The notes: generated from the sequence alone by a model not told the origin. A DNA stretch of 64,000 nucleotides from Pedobacter sp. PACM 27299 (GCF_001412655.1 NZ_CP012996.1:3906001-3970000), one strand, 5' to 3'. Counted from the stretch's first letter, positions 52,637-62,132 are shown. A program made the numbers and translations.

Positions 52637-53914
52637 TTAGTAATTAGCTTTTACCATAATCCTCCTTTCTTTTCCATTACTGTCGAATTCTACCTTGAAG
52701 ACCACCTTTCCTGTTAATTCAATATTTTTCAATAGATTCTTTAAGTTTTTATTGCGCGAATAGCTCCCTACAAAACGGATATTATCCATATTTCCAGCAT
52801 ACACGACCTCAACATCATACCAACGAGCTACCCTTTTCATAATTTCTTTGATGGGTTCATCGTTGAACAGAAACAGCCCTTCTTTCCAATCCATTACTTC
52901 TGTTACATCAACTTCACGTACTCTTATTCCGGAACGGTTCAAGTTCCATTCTGATTGCTGTCCAGGCTTCAAAACTATATTCTCCCCCGCTCCTTCTTTC
53001 CCTATGCTCCTACTCAACTTTACACTACCATTCAGCAGTGTGGTTTTTACTGCTTCATTATCATCATAAGAGGAAATATTAAATTCTGTTCCCAATACTT
53101 TTACCTCCTGGCCCCTGGATCTGACAATAAATGGGTGTTCTTTTGATTTAGAGACTTCAAAATATCCCTCACCTTCCAACTCCACAATTCTGGATTTTGG
53201 GCTAAACTGTACTGGATACCTCAATTTACTGTTGGCATTGAGGAGCACTTTTGTACCATCAGAAAGTATGATTTCATATTTGCCACCAATTGGCGTTCTG
53301 AACTCTGCATACCCAGTCACCTGAGCAAGTTGATTCTGAATGCCAAGCCCTTTTTTGTGCTGACCGTTAATAACTGTACTGCCATCTGCATAAATCAATT
53401 GGTCCCCTTTAACCCGAAGCCCTTCCTGATCACTACTTAAATTGATCACCTCTCCACCAGGCAAAGTAAGCAGGGCTTTGTTCCCACCTGGTGCTGCGTC
53501 TGGAAAGCTGAGCACTGCGGATTTAGCAGAATGATTGATTTCCGGATTAGACTCGAAGTAAAAAAACAAGGCGGTGCTTAAAGTGATTAATAAAACTGCC
53601 GCAGCAGCCATGGTTTTCCAAATCGGTAGATTGATTTTATTTTTCTGCGGCTGGCTGACGATGTTTTCAAAAAGTGCTTTAGCCCTTTCTTTACTCAGGT
53701 CTGCTTGTTCTTTCTGTTTCATGTCATCCCAGATCCTATCCAAAGAATCGTTCAAATCAGCTTCGTTATCAGGATTCATTAATCCTAATTTCAGCTCATC
53801 CAGCTCTGCAGACGTACAACTTCCATCCAGATATAGATGGAATAAATGTTCAATTCGGTCTTTATTCATTTGGTTAGTCAAAGATTTATGTGTTTGTTCT
53901 GGGGTGTTCCACAT
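52637..53914 (-). CDS. FecR-family transmembrane anti-sigma regulator
   Basis: The product has 425 residues. The cytoplasmic N-terminus (about 1-90) contacts the sigma factor, a membrane helix lies at about 101-120, and the periplasmic FecR domain (about 195-305) has Thr-Pro-Ile-Gly-Gly-Lys-Tyr-Glu-Ile-Ile-Leu-Ser-Asp-Gly-Thr-Lys-Val-Leu-Leu-Asn-Ala-Asn-Ser. A DUF4974-like C-terminus follows. It transmits the SusC STN signal to the ECF factor encoded 59 bases upstream and thus controls this PUL. Confidence 0.95.
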   Translation of the reverse strand: MWNTPEQTHKSLTNQMNKDRIEHLFHLYLDGSCTSAELDELKLGLMNPDNEADLNDSLDRIWDDMKQKEQADLSKERAKALFENIVSQPQKNKINLPIWKTMAAAAVLLITLSTALFFYFESNPEINHSAKSAVLSFPDAAPGGNKALLTLPGGEVINLSSDQEGLRVKGDQLIYADGSTVINGQHKKGLGIQNQLAQVTGYAEFRTPIGGKYEIILSDGTKVLLNANSKLRYPVQFSPKSRIVELEGEGYFEVSKSKEHPFIVRSRGQEVKVLGTEFNISSYDDNEAVKTTLLNGSVKLSRSIGKEGAGENIVLKPGQQSEWNLNRSGIRVREVDVTEVMDWKEGLFLFNDEPIKEIMKRVARWYDVEVVYAGNMDNIRFVGSYSRNKNLKNLLKNIELTGKVVFKVEFDSNGKERRIMVKANY

Positions 53915-53973
53915 GCCTCCTTATTTTAAAGACCCATAGAAAAGAGAGATGGAGTAATGGAAATGAAAATAAA

Positions 53974-54576
53974 TTATCCAGGCATTAGCAATTGTAAAAG
54001 AATCGCCCACATCATCACATCTGTATGCCGGAGGAGGTAGGCCCTTAGAAAACGAAGCGCATGCTGCATATGTGTTTTAACAGTTAGGCGGGAGATGGAC
54101 ATACGTTCAGCAACTTCTTCATATTTCATCCCTTCCTCACGGCAAAATTGGAACACCGCTTTTTGCTGTGGCGGCAAATTACGGACACCTTGTTCCAGAA
54201 GCTTGCGGGTATCGTTGCATAAAATACCCTGTTCGGTAGCATTGCAGCTTTCTTCCCATTCTATCGCTTTTTCATCAGACACTTTTCTTTCTAACTTTTG
54301 CCGGCGTAAGCGTTTCAAGATTGTATTTCTTGCGGCAACTTGAAGGTAGGCCTCCAGGTTTTCAATATCCTCCAGATGGTGATGTTTCCAAATATTAATG
54401 AACACCTCATGAACAATATCTTCAGCGCCATCTTCTGCTTTCAGAATAGTTAAAGCATAGGCATATATCCTTTTACGGTAACGATGATAAATCACAGCAA
54501 AAGCCCGCTCATCTCCCAATGAAATTCGGCTTAGCAGCACTTGCTCTTCCAATACGTATGGCTCTGATTGAAACAT
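53974..54576 (-). CDS. ECF sigma factor paired with FecR
   Basis: The product has 200 residues. Region 2 has Phe-Ala-Val-Ile-Tyr-His-Arg-Tyr and Ala-Glu-Asp-Ile-Val-His-Glu-Val-Phe-Ile-Asn-Ile-Trp. Region 4 has Gly-Met-Lys-Tyr-Glu-Glu-Val-Ala-Glu-Arg-Met and Leu-Thr-Val-Lys-Thr-His-Met. It is the first gene of the PUL regulatory cassette and would direct transcription from the susC promoters once FecR is triggered. Confidence 0.95.
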   Translation of the reverse strand: MFQSEPYVLEEQVLLSRISLGDERAFAVIYHRYRKRIYAYALTILKAEDGAEDIVHEVFINIWKHHHLEDIENLEAYLQVAARNTILKRLRRQKLERKVSDEKAIEWEESCNATEQGILCNDTRKLLEQGVRNLPPQQKAVFQFCREEGMKYEEVAERMSISRLTVKTHMQHALRFLRAYLLRHTDVMMWAILLQLLMPG

Positions 54577-55084
54577 TAGTTAAGGCTTATAACAATTTGT
54601 TTCCTATCCAATTTAAAGCAGAAATATTTCATTTAGTCAAGCTTATCGCCCAAAAAAATCAACTCTTTTATCGAAAAACATAGAGATTTCATGTGAATAA
54701 AAGCACATAGCTTCGCTACTACTGCCAATGGCAATTTCATTACTTTAATAAGAAATTTTGATGTATTCGGTCGTTTATTTGGTTTGGTTTAGTTTAATTC
54801 AATGTTTCTTTAAGGGAAAACGTCAAATTTCAGGCTGACATTCATGATGTCATTACTCAAATCTAATTAATCAATCGAAATTTACAAATATTCCATAAAT
54901 TAATTTGATCAATAATTATAAAAATAATACTATGAGACTTTAACAGTCCCATTATTCTATGGAATGGGACTGTTAAAATATAATTTGACAGGAAATGATC
55001 TGATCAAAACGTTTCAGGCATTTAATTTCCAAGTTTTATAATACTGGAAAAAAAATCTTTGTTATCTGCTGTCTTACCTAAAGC
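54577..55084. other. Intergenic region between PUL sigma factor and GH30
   Basis: This AT-rich stretch of 508 bases has no gene. It should hold the promoter of the sigma/fecR genes (right of 54577) and the 3' end of the GH30 transcript. The only clear structure is the hairpin at 54939-54977. Confidence 0.6.
54939..54977. terminator. Hairpin terminator downstream of GH30
   Basis: A perfect 15-bp stem (54939-54953 with 54963-54977, TTTAACAGTCCCATT type) has a 9-nt loop. It lies about 108 bases after the GH30 stop in the minus direction and insulates the sigma-factor gene. Confidence 0.65.
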
Positions 55085-56542
55085 TTATTGGATAATGATG
55101 GTTGAAATGGAATGTGGAAGACTAACTGTTTCCGCAGCTGTGCCTGCCATCCATAAATAATATGGAATTTTATCGTTTGATTTATTCATGACTACAACGG
55201 CAAGCTTAACATCTGTATTCATAAATGCCGTAGTCATTAATTTATCGCGGTTCGAGGAACTCGCGACGCGCCTTGCTCCTGGACGAACAAATTTCGAAAA
55301 ATGCCCGAGGTAATAATAAGAGTTTGTATAAATAAGTTTACCTGTCTTTGTATCCGCATGGATTGGTGCAAAACAGAAATTCCCTACATGATTTGGCCCA
55401 CCCTTATCGTCTAAAAGCATATTCCAATCTGTCCATGCGGTAACACCACTATTGAAATCATTGATTAGGGAATATCCATATCTTTCTCCAAGGTCCCATC
55501 TTGATGTGCTATCTGCATTAAATTTTTCGACACAACCTTCAGTCAGCATGAGCTGTTTATCAGGGAAAGCTTCATGAACTAACTTTACATTGTTAAAAAG
55601 CATGTCGCTGCCTGTCCAGGTTTCGTACCAGTGGTATCCGATTCCCCATATATATTTTGAAGCTTCAGGATCTTTCAAAAGCACACTGGCGCGCTGATAA
55701 ATCTGGTCACGATTATGGTCCCAGGCAATTAATTTCTTATCTGACAAACCACTTTTTTGCAAAGTTGGGCCTAAATATTGTTTAATAAAATCTCGTTCTT
55801 CTTCTGCTGAAAAAATGCAGGATTCCCACTTTTGTGTAGCCATAGGCTCATTCTGGGTAGTTAGGCCCCAAATAGGAATCCCCAATTGTTCGTAGGTTTT
55901 TATAAATTTCACGAAATAATTTGCCCAGGCTTGCCTGAATTCAGGCAATAGCTTACCTCCCTGCAACATGCTTTTGTTGGTTTTCATAAAAGCAGGTGGA
56001 CTCCAAGGGCTTACAAAAAAAGGTAGTTTACCTCCTGCCGCTGCAATTGCCTTTTTGATTAGCGGTATACGGTATTTTTGGTCATGATCTACATTAAAAG
56101 TTTTTAAGGCCGCATCATTTTCTTCAATATAAGTATAGCTACCACTGGAGAAATCACTGCTATGAATTGTAGTTCGTGCCAATGTATACCCAATACCATT
56201 TGTTGGGTCATAATAGGCTTTCAAGAATTCCTGCTGCTGGCCTTTAGGTAAAATTGCATACGTTTCAGCCGTGGCATCAGTAATAGTTCCACCAATTCCA
56301 ATCACCGATTGGAATTTTCTATCCGGATCAACGAAAATACAAACTTGGGTTTCTAATGGTTGTTTAAGGTCTTTAAACACCAATGAGCCCGAATTTGTCA
56401 GCCTCAAATCTGTATGGTTTGCTGTGGTATAAACCCTGCTTACCTTGTTTTGAGCAATTAACACCGGTTCCACTGCTATTATAAATAGAGGTAGGAGCAA
56501 CAGGTGTTTTAAAAATGGATTTGTAATTTTAATTCTCGACAT
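55085..56542 (-). CDS. GH30-family glycoside hydrolase (glucosylceramidase/beta-1,6-glucanase type)
   Basis: This 485-residue exported protein has GH30 clan-A motifs: Gly-Ile-Gly-Gly-Thr-Ile-Thr-Asp-Ala-Thr-Ala near the start of the barrel, Ser-Pro-Trp-Ser-Pro-Pro-Ala-Phe-Met-Lys-Thr, acid/base Glu in Leu-Thr-Thr-Gln-Asn-Glu-Pro, and nucleophile Glu in Met-Leu-Thr-Glu-Gly-Cys. Bacterial members of this type often cleave beta-1,6-glucan. It is transcribed towards the sigma factor but ends before a terminator, so it is a separate unit at the PUL edge. Confidence 0.93.
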   Translation of the reverse strand: MSRIKITNPFLKHLLLLPLFIIAVEPVLIAQNKVSRVYTTANHTDLRLTNSGSLVFKDLKQPLETQVCIFVDPDRKFQSVIGIGGTITDATAETYAILPKGQQQEFLKAYYDPTNGIGYTLARTTIHSSDFSSGSYTYIEENDAALKTFNVDHDQKYRIPLIKKAIAAAGGKLPFFVSPWSPPAFMKTNKSMLQGGKLLPEFRQAWANYFVKFIKTYEQLGIPIWGLTTQNEPMATQKWESCIFSAEEERDFIKQYLGPTLQKSGLSDKKLIAWDHNRDQIYQRASVLLKDPEASKYIWGIGYHWYETWTGSDMLFNNVKLVHEAFPDKQLMLTEGCVEKFNADSTSRWDLGERYGYSLINDFNSGVTAWTDWNMLLDDKGGPNHVGNFCFAPIHADTKTGKLIYTNSYYYLGHFSKFVRPGARRVASSSNRDKLMTTAFMNTDVKLAVVVMNKSNDKIPYYLWMAGTAAETVSLPHSISTIIIQ

Positions 56543-56876
56543 AATTTATAAAAGACTTATTCATTGCAGTAAAGCTATCTGATTTATTTGACAACAAAAA
56601 GCAAAAAAAATCACAATAAACTGACAAACAAATAGTTGTAACAAAAGGCAATACGTTTTAAATACAACTATATCCTCTCAATAACTTTAATTCTAAGGTT
56701 TTCTCAAGCTTTTAAATGATCTGAGTGATACGCTTAAAATGCATTAAATTTTATACTAAAAAAGCATATTTATATTAAAAAGAAGTCCTAACTACCTCTG
56801 TCATTATCTCATCTGCAGATTTGAACTATTTTTTATACTTAAAGCTTTTATATTTATTAAAAACTATATCAAAATC
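56543..56876. other. Divergent promoter region between GH30 and ThuA
   Basis: This AT-rich region of 334 bases has no gene. It must contain the promoters of both divergent genes. I found no convincing palindrome. Confidence 0.55.
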
Positions 56877-57710
56877 ATGAATTTCATAATAAAAAGCCAT
56901 CTTATTTTATTCTTCATCTTATCATTAAGCTGCAGCTTAATGGCACAAAAACCATCAAAAAAAGGTTTTAAGGTGATCGCCTTTTATACAGCAAAAAATG
57001 ATCAGGCGCATATCAGTTATGTACATGAAGCTAATCAATGGCTACCCAAAGCTGCAAAGAAGTATCATTTTAGTTATGACTCAACTGCTAACTGGAATAA
57101 TATGAATCCAGAATTTCTTGCCAAATACCAGGTGGTAATATTCCTCGATACCCGACCGGAAACTCCAGCACAGCGGCTGGCATTCGAAAATTACATGAAA
57201 CATGGGGGTTCCTGGATAGGTTTTCACTTCTCTGCTTTTGCTCTGGCAAATTCTAGTTATCCAGATAACTGGGATTGGTATCATAATGATTTCCTAGCAT
57301 CGGGTGCTTATGGCAGTAATACCTGGAGGCCAACATCTGCCATTTTAAAGGTTGAAAACGATAAACATCCGGTTACTTTCCAACTGCCAAAAATCTTTAA
57401 ATCGTCTCCCAATGAATGGTACCGCTGGCAGAATGACCTTCGCAAAAATCCAGATATTGATATCTTACTGGCGATAGACAGCAGCAGCTTTCCACTCGGC
57501 ACAGGGCCTAAATCACATGAAATCTGGCATAATGGGTATTATCCCGTGGTTTGGAGTAATAAAAAGTATAAAATGGTCTATGTAAATATGGGGCACAATG
57601 ACATAGATTATGATCACAAAACTAATAAGGATCTTTCTCAGACTTTTGAAAACGAAATTCAGAATAAAATGATCATTAATGCCCTTCTATGGCTTGGGGA
57701 GCGGAGGTAA
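56877..57710 (+). CDS. ThuA-domain exported protein (second copy at the PUL edge)
   Basis: This 277-residue protein has a signal peptide ending near Leu-Met-Ala-Gln. ThuA features are Val-Ile-Ala-Phe-Tyr-Thr-Ala, Gly-Gly-Ser-Trp-Ile-Gly-Phe-His-Phe, His-Pro-Val-Thr, Asn-Glu-Trp-Tyr-Arg-Trp and Asn-Met-Gly-His-Asn. It is clearly diverged from the ThuA at 35578-36360. The two lie at opposite ends of the PUL, suggesting linked roles in handling its product (inference). Confidence 0.86.
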   Translation: MNFIIKSHLILFFILSLSCSLMAQKPSKKGFKVIAFYTAKNDQAHISYVHEANQWLPKAAKKYHFSYDSTANWNNMNPEFLAKYQVVIFLDTRPETPAQRLAFENYMKHGGSWIGFHFSAFALANSSYPDNWDWYHNDFLASGAYGSNTWRPTSAILKVENDKHPVTFQLPKIFKSSPNEWYRWQNDLRKNPDIDILLAIDSSSFPLGTGPKSHEIWHNGYYPVVWSNKKYKMVYVNMGHNDIDYDHKTNKDLSQTFENEIQNKMIINALLWLGERR

Positions 57711-58034
57711 AATTAGGTAGTTTACTTAAAGCTATAGCTCTTTCTATTTGCGGGCGATTATTTTTTTGAAGAAAAATTGGATACAGATTTAATATGAGTA
57801 ACCACAAAGATTTGAGTATTCCAAATTTGAATTCAACAAAAACATTAAATCCTTCACTGTTAAACATAAATTTTAAAAGAATCAATGAATTGATTTTATT
57901 TCATCTATAGCATGGCGATATCATGTCAATTCCATAACTGAATAAAAGCGGTTAGAAAATACAAACTAAAAAATTGAATTTGAAACAAAGTGCTTTTATG
58001 GGGTGTTATGCTGTGTAAAAATTAATTTAACACA
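57711..58034. other. AT-rich gap without genes
   Basis: These 324 bases contain no credible gene in either direction; the short open frames here have no recognisable motifs. The sequence is AT-rich, consistent with a promoter region for the FAD protein gene. Confidence 0.5.
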
Positions 58035-59741
58035 TTGGAAAATACAAAACACATCGGAATTCTAGGTGGAGGGCCTAGTGGCCTGTTTATGTTCAAACGC
58101 TTTGTTGAATCAGGTAAAACCGATTTCGAAATTATAATATTTGAGCGTAAAAAGAAGCTGGGTGAAGGTATGCCTTACAGCCATGAGGGTGCAAATGATG
58201 AACACATCACCAATGTGTCCAGCAATGAAATACCAAATTTGGTTACGTCGCTACCAGATTGGATAAAAACAGTTTCAAAAGATACCCTGGATAAATATCA
58301 TATCGATGTTGAACGCTTCAATGAATACAAAGTTTTACCGAGACTATTGTTTGGCCAGTATCTAACTGATCAGTTTGACCTATTACAAAAGCAGGCACGT
58401 GAAAAGGGCCTAAAATATCAGGTTCATTACAATAGTGAGGTGACAGACATTATAGACCTTACGGACCGTGAATTGGTGGCAGTAGAGATTAATGGTCAAG
58501 ATAAATTTGAATTCGACCATATCTTTATCTGTACTGGACACCAATGGCCACATAAGCATGAAGGTAAGGTTCCTGGCTATTTTGACTCGCCATATCCTCC
58601 GGTTAAATTAGCCATGAAACTGGATCATCCTGTAGCTATTAAAGGATCGTCTTTAACCGCAGTTGATGCGATACGAACACTTGCCCGACATAATGGAACA
58701 TTTGCTAGGGATGGGCAAGGAAAACTTTTTTATAGGTTATTAGACCACAGCCCTGCCTTCAAATTGGTCTTACATACACGAAATGGTTTTTTGCCTGCGG
58801 TGAGGTTCCACTTAGAGGATTCACATCTTTCTAATGATTCATTATTAGATAAGGAACAGATCTCCAATCATATCGCAAGCAATGAAGGATTTTTATCACT
58901 AGACTACATTTTCGAACATGATTTTAAACGTCCTATAAAAGAGAAGGAGCCGGAGTTTTATGATCAGATAAAAGAAATGAAACTGGAAGCATTCGTAGCT
59001 GCTATGATGGAGTTGCGAGAAAGACTTGATCCTTTTGAGTTGCTGAAAGCTGAATATGCCGAAGCAGAGCGATCTATCCGCCGTAAACGATCTATTTATT
59101 GGAAGGAAATGCTTGGGGTACTCAGTTTTGCATTGAATTATCCAGCTAAATATTTATCAGCTGAAGATATGCAACGCCTGCAAAAGACGCTAAGCCCATT
59201 AATTTCTATCGTGATTGCTTATATTCCACAAAGTTCAGGCGAAGAGCTACTGGCCTTACGTCAGGCTGGGGTACTGGATTTAATTCCTGTAGGGGACCAT
59301 AGTCTGGTAGAGGCAGTAAACGATGGCGGAGCTATTTACCACTATACCGATGAAAGTGGTGAGGCCATATCCGCCCACTTCAACACCTATATAAATTGCG
59401 TCGGCCAGCCTCATTTGGCCTTTGAAGACTTTCCCTTCAAAGGCTTGTTAGAAAATCGAACCATTAGTCCTGCTAAACTTAAATTCCAATCCGTAGTAGA
59501 AGGTAAACAGGCTTTGGCAGAAGGTAAAAATGTGATAAAAGACCCAAATGGGGATTATTTCCTGAAAGTTTCCGGTATCACCATTAATGATCACTTCCAG
59601 GTAGTTGATGCTTATGGTGCTTTTAATGATCGTATTTATATCATGGCTGTACCTTATATTGGTGGTTATAATCCCGACTATTCAGGTTTAGACTTCAGTG
59701 AGGCGGCCTCAGCAGCAATTATTAAACGTTTATTGGCATGA
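58035..59741 (+). CDS. FAD/NAD(P)-binding oxidoreductase-like protein
   Basis: This 568-residue protein has an N-terminal Rossmann loop Gly-Gly-Gly-Pro-Ser-Gly (residues 10-15) and an acidic/basic Glu-Arg pair at the end of beta-2. A second region, Ile-Phe-Ile-Cys-Thr-Gly-His, matches the FAD_NAD(P)-binding (PF13454-like) family. The reaction is unknown. The start is TTG at 58035, which gives a normal N-terminus; no ATG lies before the Rossmann motif. It has no signal peptide and no cotranscribed neighbour. Confidence 0.8.
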   Translation: MENTKHIGILGGGPSGLFMFKRFVESGKTDFEIIIFERKKKLGEGMPYSHEGANDEHITNVSSNEIPNLVTSLPDWIKTVSKDTLDKYHIDVERFNEYKVLPRLLFGQYLTDQFDLLQKQAREKGLKYQVHYNSEVTDIIDLTDRELVAVEINGQDKFEFDHIFICTGHQWPHKHEGKVPGYFDSPYPPVKLAMKLDHPVAIKGSSLTAVDAIRTLARHNGTFARDGQGKLFYRLLDHSPAFKLVLHTRNGFLPAVRFHLEDSHLSNDSLLDKEQISNHIASNEGFLSLDYIFEHDFKRPIKEKEPEFYDQIKEMKLEAFVAAMMELRERLDPFELLKAEYAEAERSIRRKRSIYWKEMLGVLSFALNYPAKYLSAEDMQRLQKTLSPLISIVIAYIPQSSGEELLALRQAGVLDLIPVGDHSLVEAVNDGGAIYHYTDESGEAISAHFNTYINCVGQPHLAFEDFPFKGLLENRTISPAKLKFQSVVEGKQALAEGKNVIKDPNGDYFLKVSGITINDHFQVVDAYGAFNDRIYIMAVPYIGGYNPDYSGLDFSEAASAAIIKRLLA

Positions 59742-59886
59742 TGGTATTCCAAAAAAAGATAAAGAATTAGTTTATATCAAAAATGCTTCTTATAACGTAC
59801 CAACAGAAGCTCCAGAAAAATTATATAAGTCATTAACAACTTTTTTAAGAAATATAATTAGACAAAATCTAAAGTTAATAAATTAG
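59735..59886 (+). pseudogene. Tail of an alpha/beta hydrolase (remnant)
   Basis: A frame overlapping the end of the FAD gene reads Trp-His-Asp-Gly-Ile-Pro, then Glu-Leu-Val-Tyr-Ile-Lys-Asn-Ala-Ser-Tyr-Asn-Val-Pro-Thr-Glu-Ala-Pro-Glu-Lys-Leu-Tyr and Leu-Thr-Thr-Phe-Leu. This is the pattern of the C-terminal alpha/beta hydrolase segment that normally carries the catalytic His; here the usual Gly-His is Ser-Tyr. No upstream hydrolase sequence is present. It is probably a truncated fragment. Confidence 0.4.
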
Positions 59887-59909
59887 ATGGCATGTAAAAT
59901 AAGCTTTGT

Positions 59910-59941
59910 CAAGGCGGTGAATCATTAGAATTGCCGCCTTG
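59910..59941. terminator. Hairpin terminator after the FAD gene region
   Basis: An 8-bp GC-rich stem (59910-59917 with 59934-59941, CAAGGCGG type), extendable by wobble pairs, closes a 16-nt loop. Confidence 0.55.
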
Positions 59942-59945
59942 CTCA

Positions 59946-60262
59946 TTATTTATCTGGAGTGAAACGGAGAAAGGAATTTCTAAAGTCTGATGCTTCTAAT
60001 TTTGTAATTCCATCTATTTTACCAGTTAAAAATTCTTCCCAATGAGCTAAACGGCACAAATCCGATTCCTAATGCTTCCAGTAAAAGATTAATTTCTTGT
60101 TTTGGCACTATTGTCCATGCATATACCTCGGCAGTCTCACAAAATATAACACTCCGTGTAACTCCGTGACGCAACAATTGTATCATTACCTTTTTGTTGG
60201 AAGTACGCCGTATGACAAGCCGATTCATAATTGACCTCAGCGCTAGCAGCTTGAAAAGCTAC
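59946..60262 (-). pseudogene. Degenerate aldo/keto reductase
   Basis: Read on the minus strand, fragments of an aldo/keto reductase appear in order but in different frames. They are Gly-Leu-Ser-Tyr-Gly near 60250, Lys-Lys-Val-Met-Ile-Gln-Leu-Leu followed by Glu-Thr-Ala-Glu-Val-Tyr (catalytic Tyr), then after an internal deletion Ala-Leu-Gly-Ile-Gly-Phe-Val-Pro-Phe-Ser-Ser-Leu-Gly. A further frameshift leads to Phe-Leu-Thr-Gly-Lys-Ile-Asp, Asp-Phe-Arg, Arg-Phe-Thr-Pro and a stop at 59946-59948. Several frameshifts and a large deletion make it non-functional. Confidence 0.75.
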
Positions 60263-60471
60263 AAGTGTAATTATAGCAGATTTATAATTGACACTTAAAA
60301 GTTTAGCAAAAAAAATGGAGTGCTCCAGGTGTGGATATTGATTTAGAATAAGATTAACATAGTTGTATTTTCAACTAAAAGTCACTTCAAGACCTTAGGA
60401 TGGCTTTTTTGACGTATATTGCAGCAATAATCTTTAATAAGACTTTCATAGTCTTTTACTATTCAGCATAT

Positions 60472-61674
60472 ATGATGAAGCGTTTATTTTCGAACTTACT
60501 GTTTAAAGTATTTCTTGCCATAGTTCTAGGTATTGTCTTCGGACTATATTTACCAGAATCTGTAAACAGGATATTTACAACCTTCAATGATTTTTTTGGA
60601 CAGTTTTTAAACTTTGCAATTCCGCTAATTATAATGGGCTTAATAATGCCCGCTATATCTGATTTAGGCAAAAGTGCTGGCAAATTATTATTGCTTACTG
60701 TTGCTATTGCTTATGGTTCGACTTTATTTTCGGGCTTTAGTACTTATTTTGCCGCTTCGAGTATATTTCCACAGCTTTTGGCAACTCACGTAAATGATCT
60801 GGTTCAGATTGGGGGTTCTAGTCCTGAGCTAAAACCTTATTTTAGTATCAGTATCCCCCCCGCTTTAGATGTTATGACCTCTTTATTTCTAGCATTTATT
60901 ATTGGTTTAGGTATTTCATATCAAGAAAAGTCAACCTTAAAATTAGTGGTTAAAGACTTCCAGACGATTATAACGCAACTCATAGAAAATGTAATTGTTC
61001 CACTATTACCATTGTTTATCTTGGGTATTTTCGCAAGTATGTCTTTTAGTGGAAAGGTATTCTCAATCCTTTCGGTATTTATTAGCATAATCGGAGTAAT
61101 TTTTGCCTTACACATTTTACTATTACTTATTCAATTCACCATTGCAGCTGTCATCACAAAGAAGAATCCTTTTAAACTATTGCTAACGATGACACCAGCA
61201 TATTTCACGGCATTAGGTACACAGTCTTCAGCAGCTACTATTCCTGTTACCTTGGAGCAGACTTTAAAAAACGGGGTTTCTGAGAGAATTGCTGGTTTTG
61301 TAATCCCATTATGTGCTACGATACACCTATCTGGAAGTATCATGAAAATTACGGCTTGTGCTATGGCATTAATGATTTTAAGGGGAATGCCTTTTGATTT
61401 TACGCTTTTCACAGGTTTTATATTTATGTTAGGAATTGCAATGGTTGCAGCCCCTGGTGTTCCTGGAGGAGCAATTATGGCAGCTGTGGGAATCTTACAA
61501 TCTATGCTAGGTTTTAACGAAGAGATGATTGGGTTAATGATCGCACTATACATCGCAATGGATAGCTTTGGAACTGCTTGCAATGTAACAGGTGATGGAG
61601 CTATCGCTTTGGTTGTTGACAAAATAACGAGCGCTAGCGAAACGAGATCACCTGTAAGCTATAGCAAAGAATAA
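60472..61674 (+). CDS. Dicarboxylate/amino acid:cation symporter (DAACS family)
   Basis: The protein is about 400 residues long with multiple membrane helices. Family motifs are Thr-Gln-Ser-Ser-Ala-Ala-Thr-Ile-Pro (serine-rich loop HP1), Ala-Ala-Pro-Gly-Val-Pro-Gly-Gly-Ala (HP2), and Asp-Ser-Phe-Gly-Thr-Ala-Cys-Asn-Val-Thr-Gly-Asp in TM8. It imports C4-dicarboxylates or glutamate/aspartate with H+ or Na+. An upstream in-frame ATG at 60400 adds 24 extra residues; the ATG at 60472 (or 60475) gives the usual family start. Confidence 0.93.
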   Translation: MMKRLFSNLLFKVFLAIVLGIVFGLYLPESVNRIFTTFNDFFGQFLNFAIPLIIMGLIMPAISDLGKSAGKLLLLTVAIAYGSTLFSGFSTYFAASSIFPQLLATHVNDLVQIGGSSPELKPYFSISIPPALDVMTSLFLAFIIGLGISYQEKSTLKLVVKDFQTIITQLIENVIVPLLPLFILGIFASMSFSGKVFSILSVFISIIGVIFALHILLLLIQFTIAAVITKKNPFKLLLTMTPAYFTALGTQSSAATIPVTLEQTLKNGVSERIAGFVIPLCATIHLSGSIMKITACAMALMILRGMPFDFTLFTGFIFMLGIAMVAAPGVPGGAIMAAVGILQSMLGFNEEMIGLMIALYIAMDSFGTACNVTGDGAIALVVDKITSASETRSPVSYSKE

Positions 61675-61808
61675 TTAGGTTTCCTCCAAACCCAAAGGTT
61701 AATCTGGATGGCACTCGTTTCTTCGGTTATCCCCTTGGTAATAATCATATAGGTATAGTCCTTTTCCTCAAAGTTGATGCGCCAACAAAAAAAGCAGGCT
61801 TCTAGTCC

Positions 61809-61842
61809 ATTATATCCATTATTAAGTGAAATTGGATATAAT
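61809..61842. repeat. Short inverted repeat
   Basis: Perfect 9-bp arms (61809-61817, ATTATATCC, and 61834-61842) are separated by 16 bases in a gene-poor segment after the symporter. It may be a weak terminator; the role is uncertain. Confidence 0.3.
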
Positions 61843-61892
61843 AATACTCAAAAAAATAACTCCAGTAATTCTCGCTTATTCAAATTCCCAGT

Positions 61893-62132
61893 TTATCCGG
61901 TAACTAACTTAAATGCAGGAGAGATCATTTGTCTCACCGATACAGGTGTCCCGTTATGCTCCGATATATGCATTTCTTGCTCTGACCTTGAAATTCCCAA
62001 TTTCGATGCTAAGAATCGGCAGTCCCTAACTATAGATACCTCCTGAATGATTTGATCCATCTGGTCGTCCTTCAGCTGGAAAAATTGACCAACACTTATA
62101 GCCAGCTCAAAATCCAATGCTTACTTTCCGAT
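61893..62132 (-). pseudogene. HipA-like kinase C-terminal remnant
   Basis: The minus strand reads Ala-Leu-Asp-Phe-Glu-Leu-Ala-Ile-Ser-Val-Gly-Gln-Phe-Phe-Gln-Leu, then Gln-Ile-Ile-Gln-Glu-Val-Ser-Ile-Val-Arg-Asp, then Leu-Ala-Ser-Lys-Leu-Gly-Ile-Ser-Arg-Ser-Glu and, after an odd insertion, Ser-Pro-Ala-Phe-Lys. This is the C-terminal pattern of HipA-type toxin kinases. The catalytic core and the N-terminus are missing, and a stop lies upstream of the fragment near 62120. It is a remnant of a toxin-antitoxin locus. Confidence 0.55.

Noticed and set aside
57676..57885. Minus-strand open frame of about 69 codons after the ThuA gene
   Set aside because: It overlaps the end of the ThuA gene, has no recognisable motif and lies in low-complexity AT-rich sequence.
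61774..62046. Plus-strand open frame of 90 codons
   Set aside because: It is antisense to the HipA-like remnant, which has recognisable family motifs; the plus-strand frame has none.
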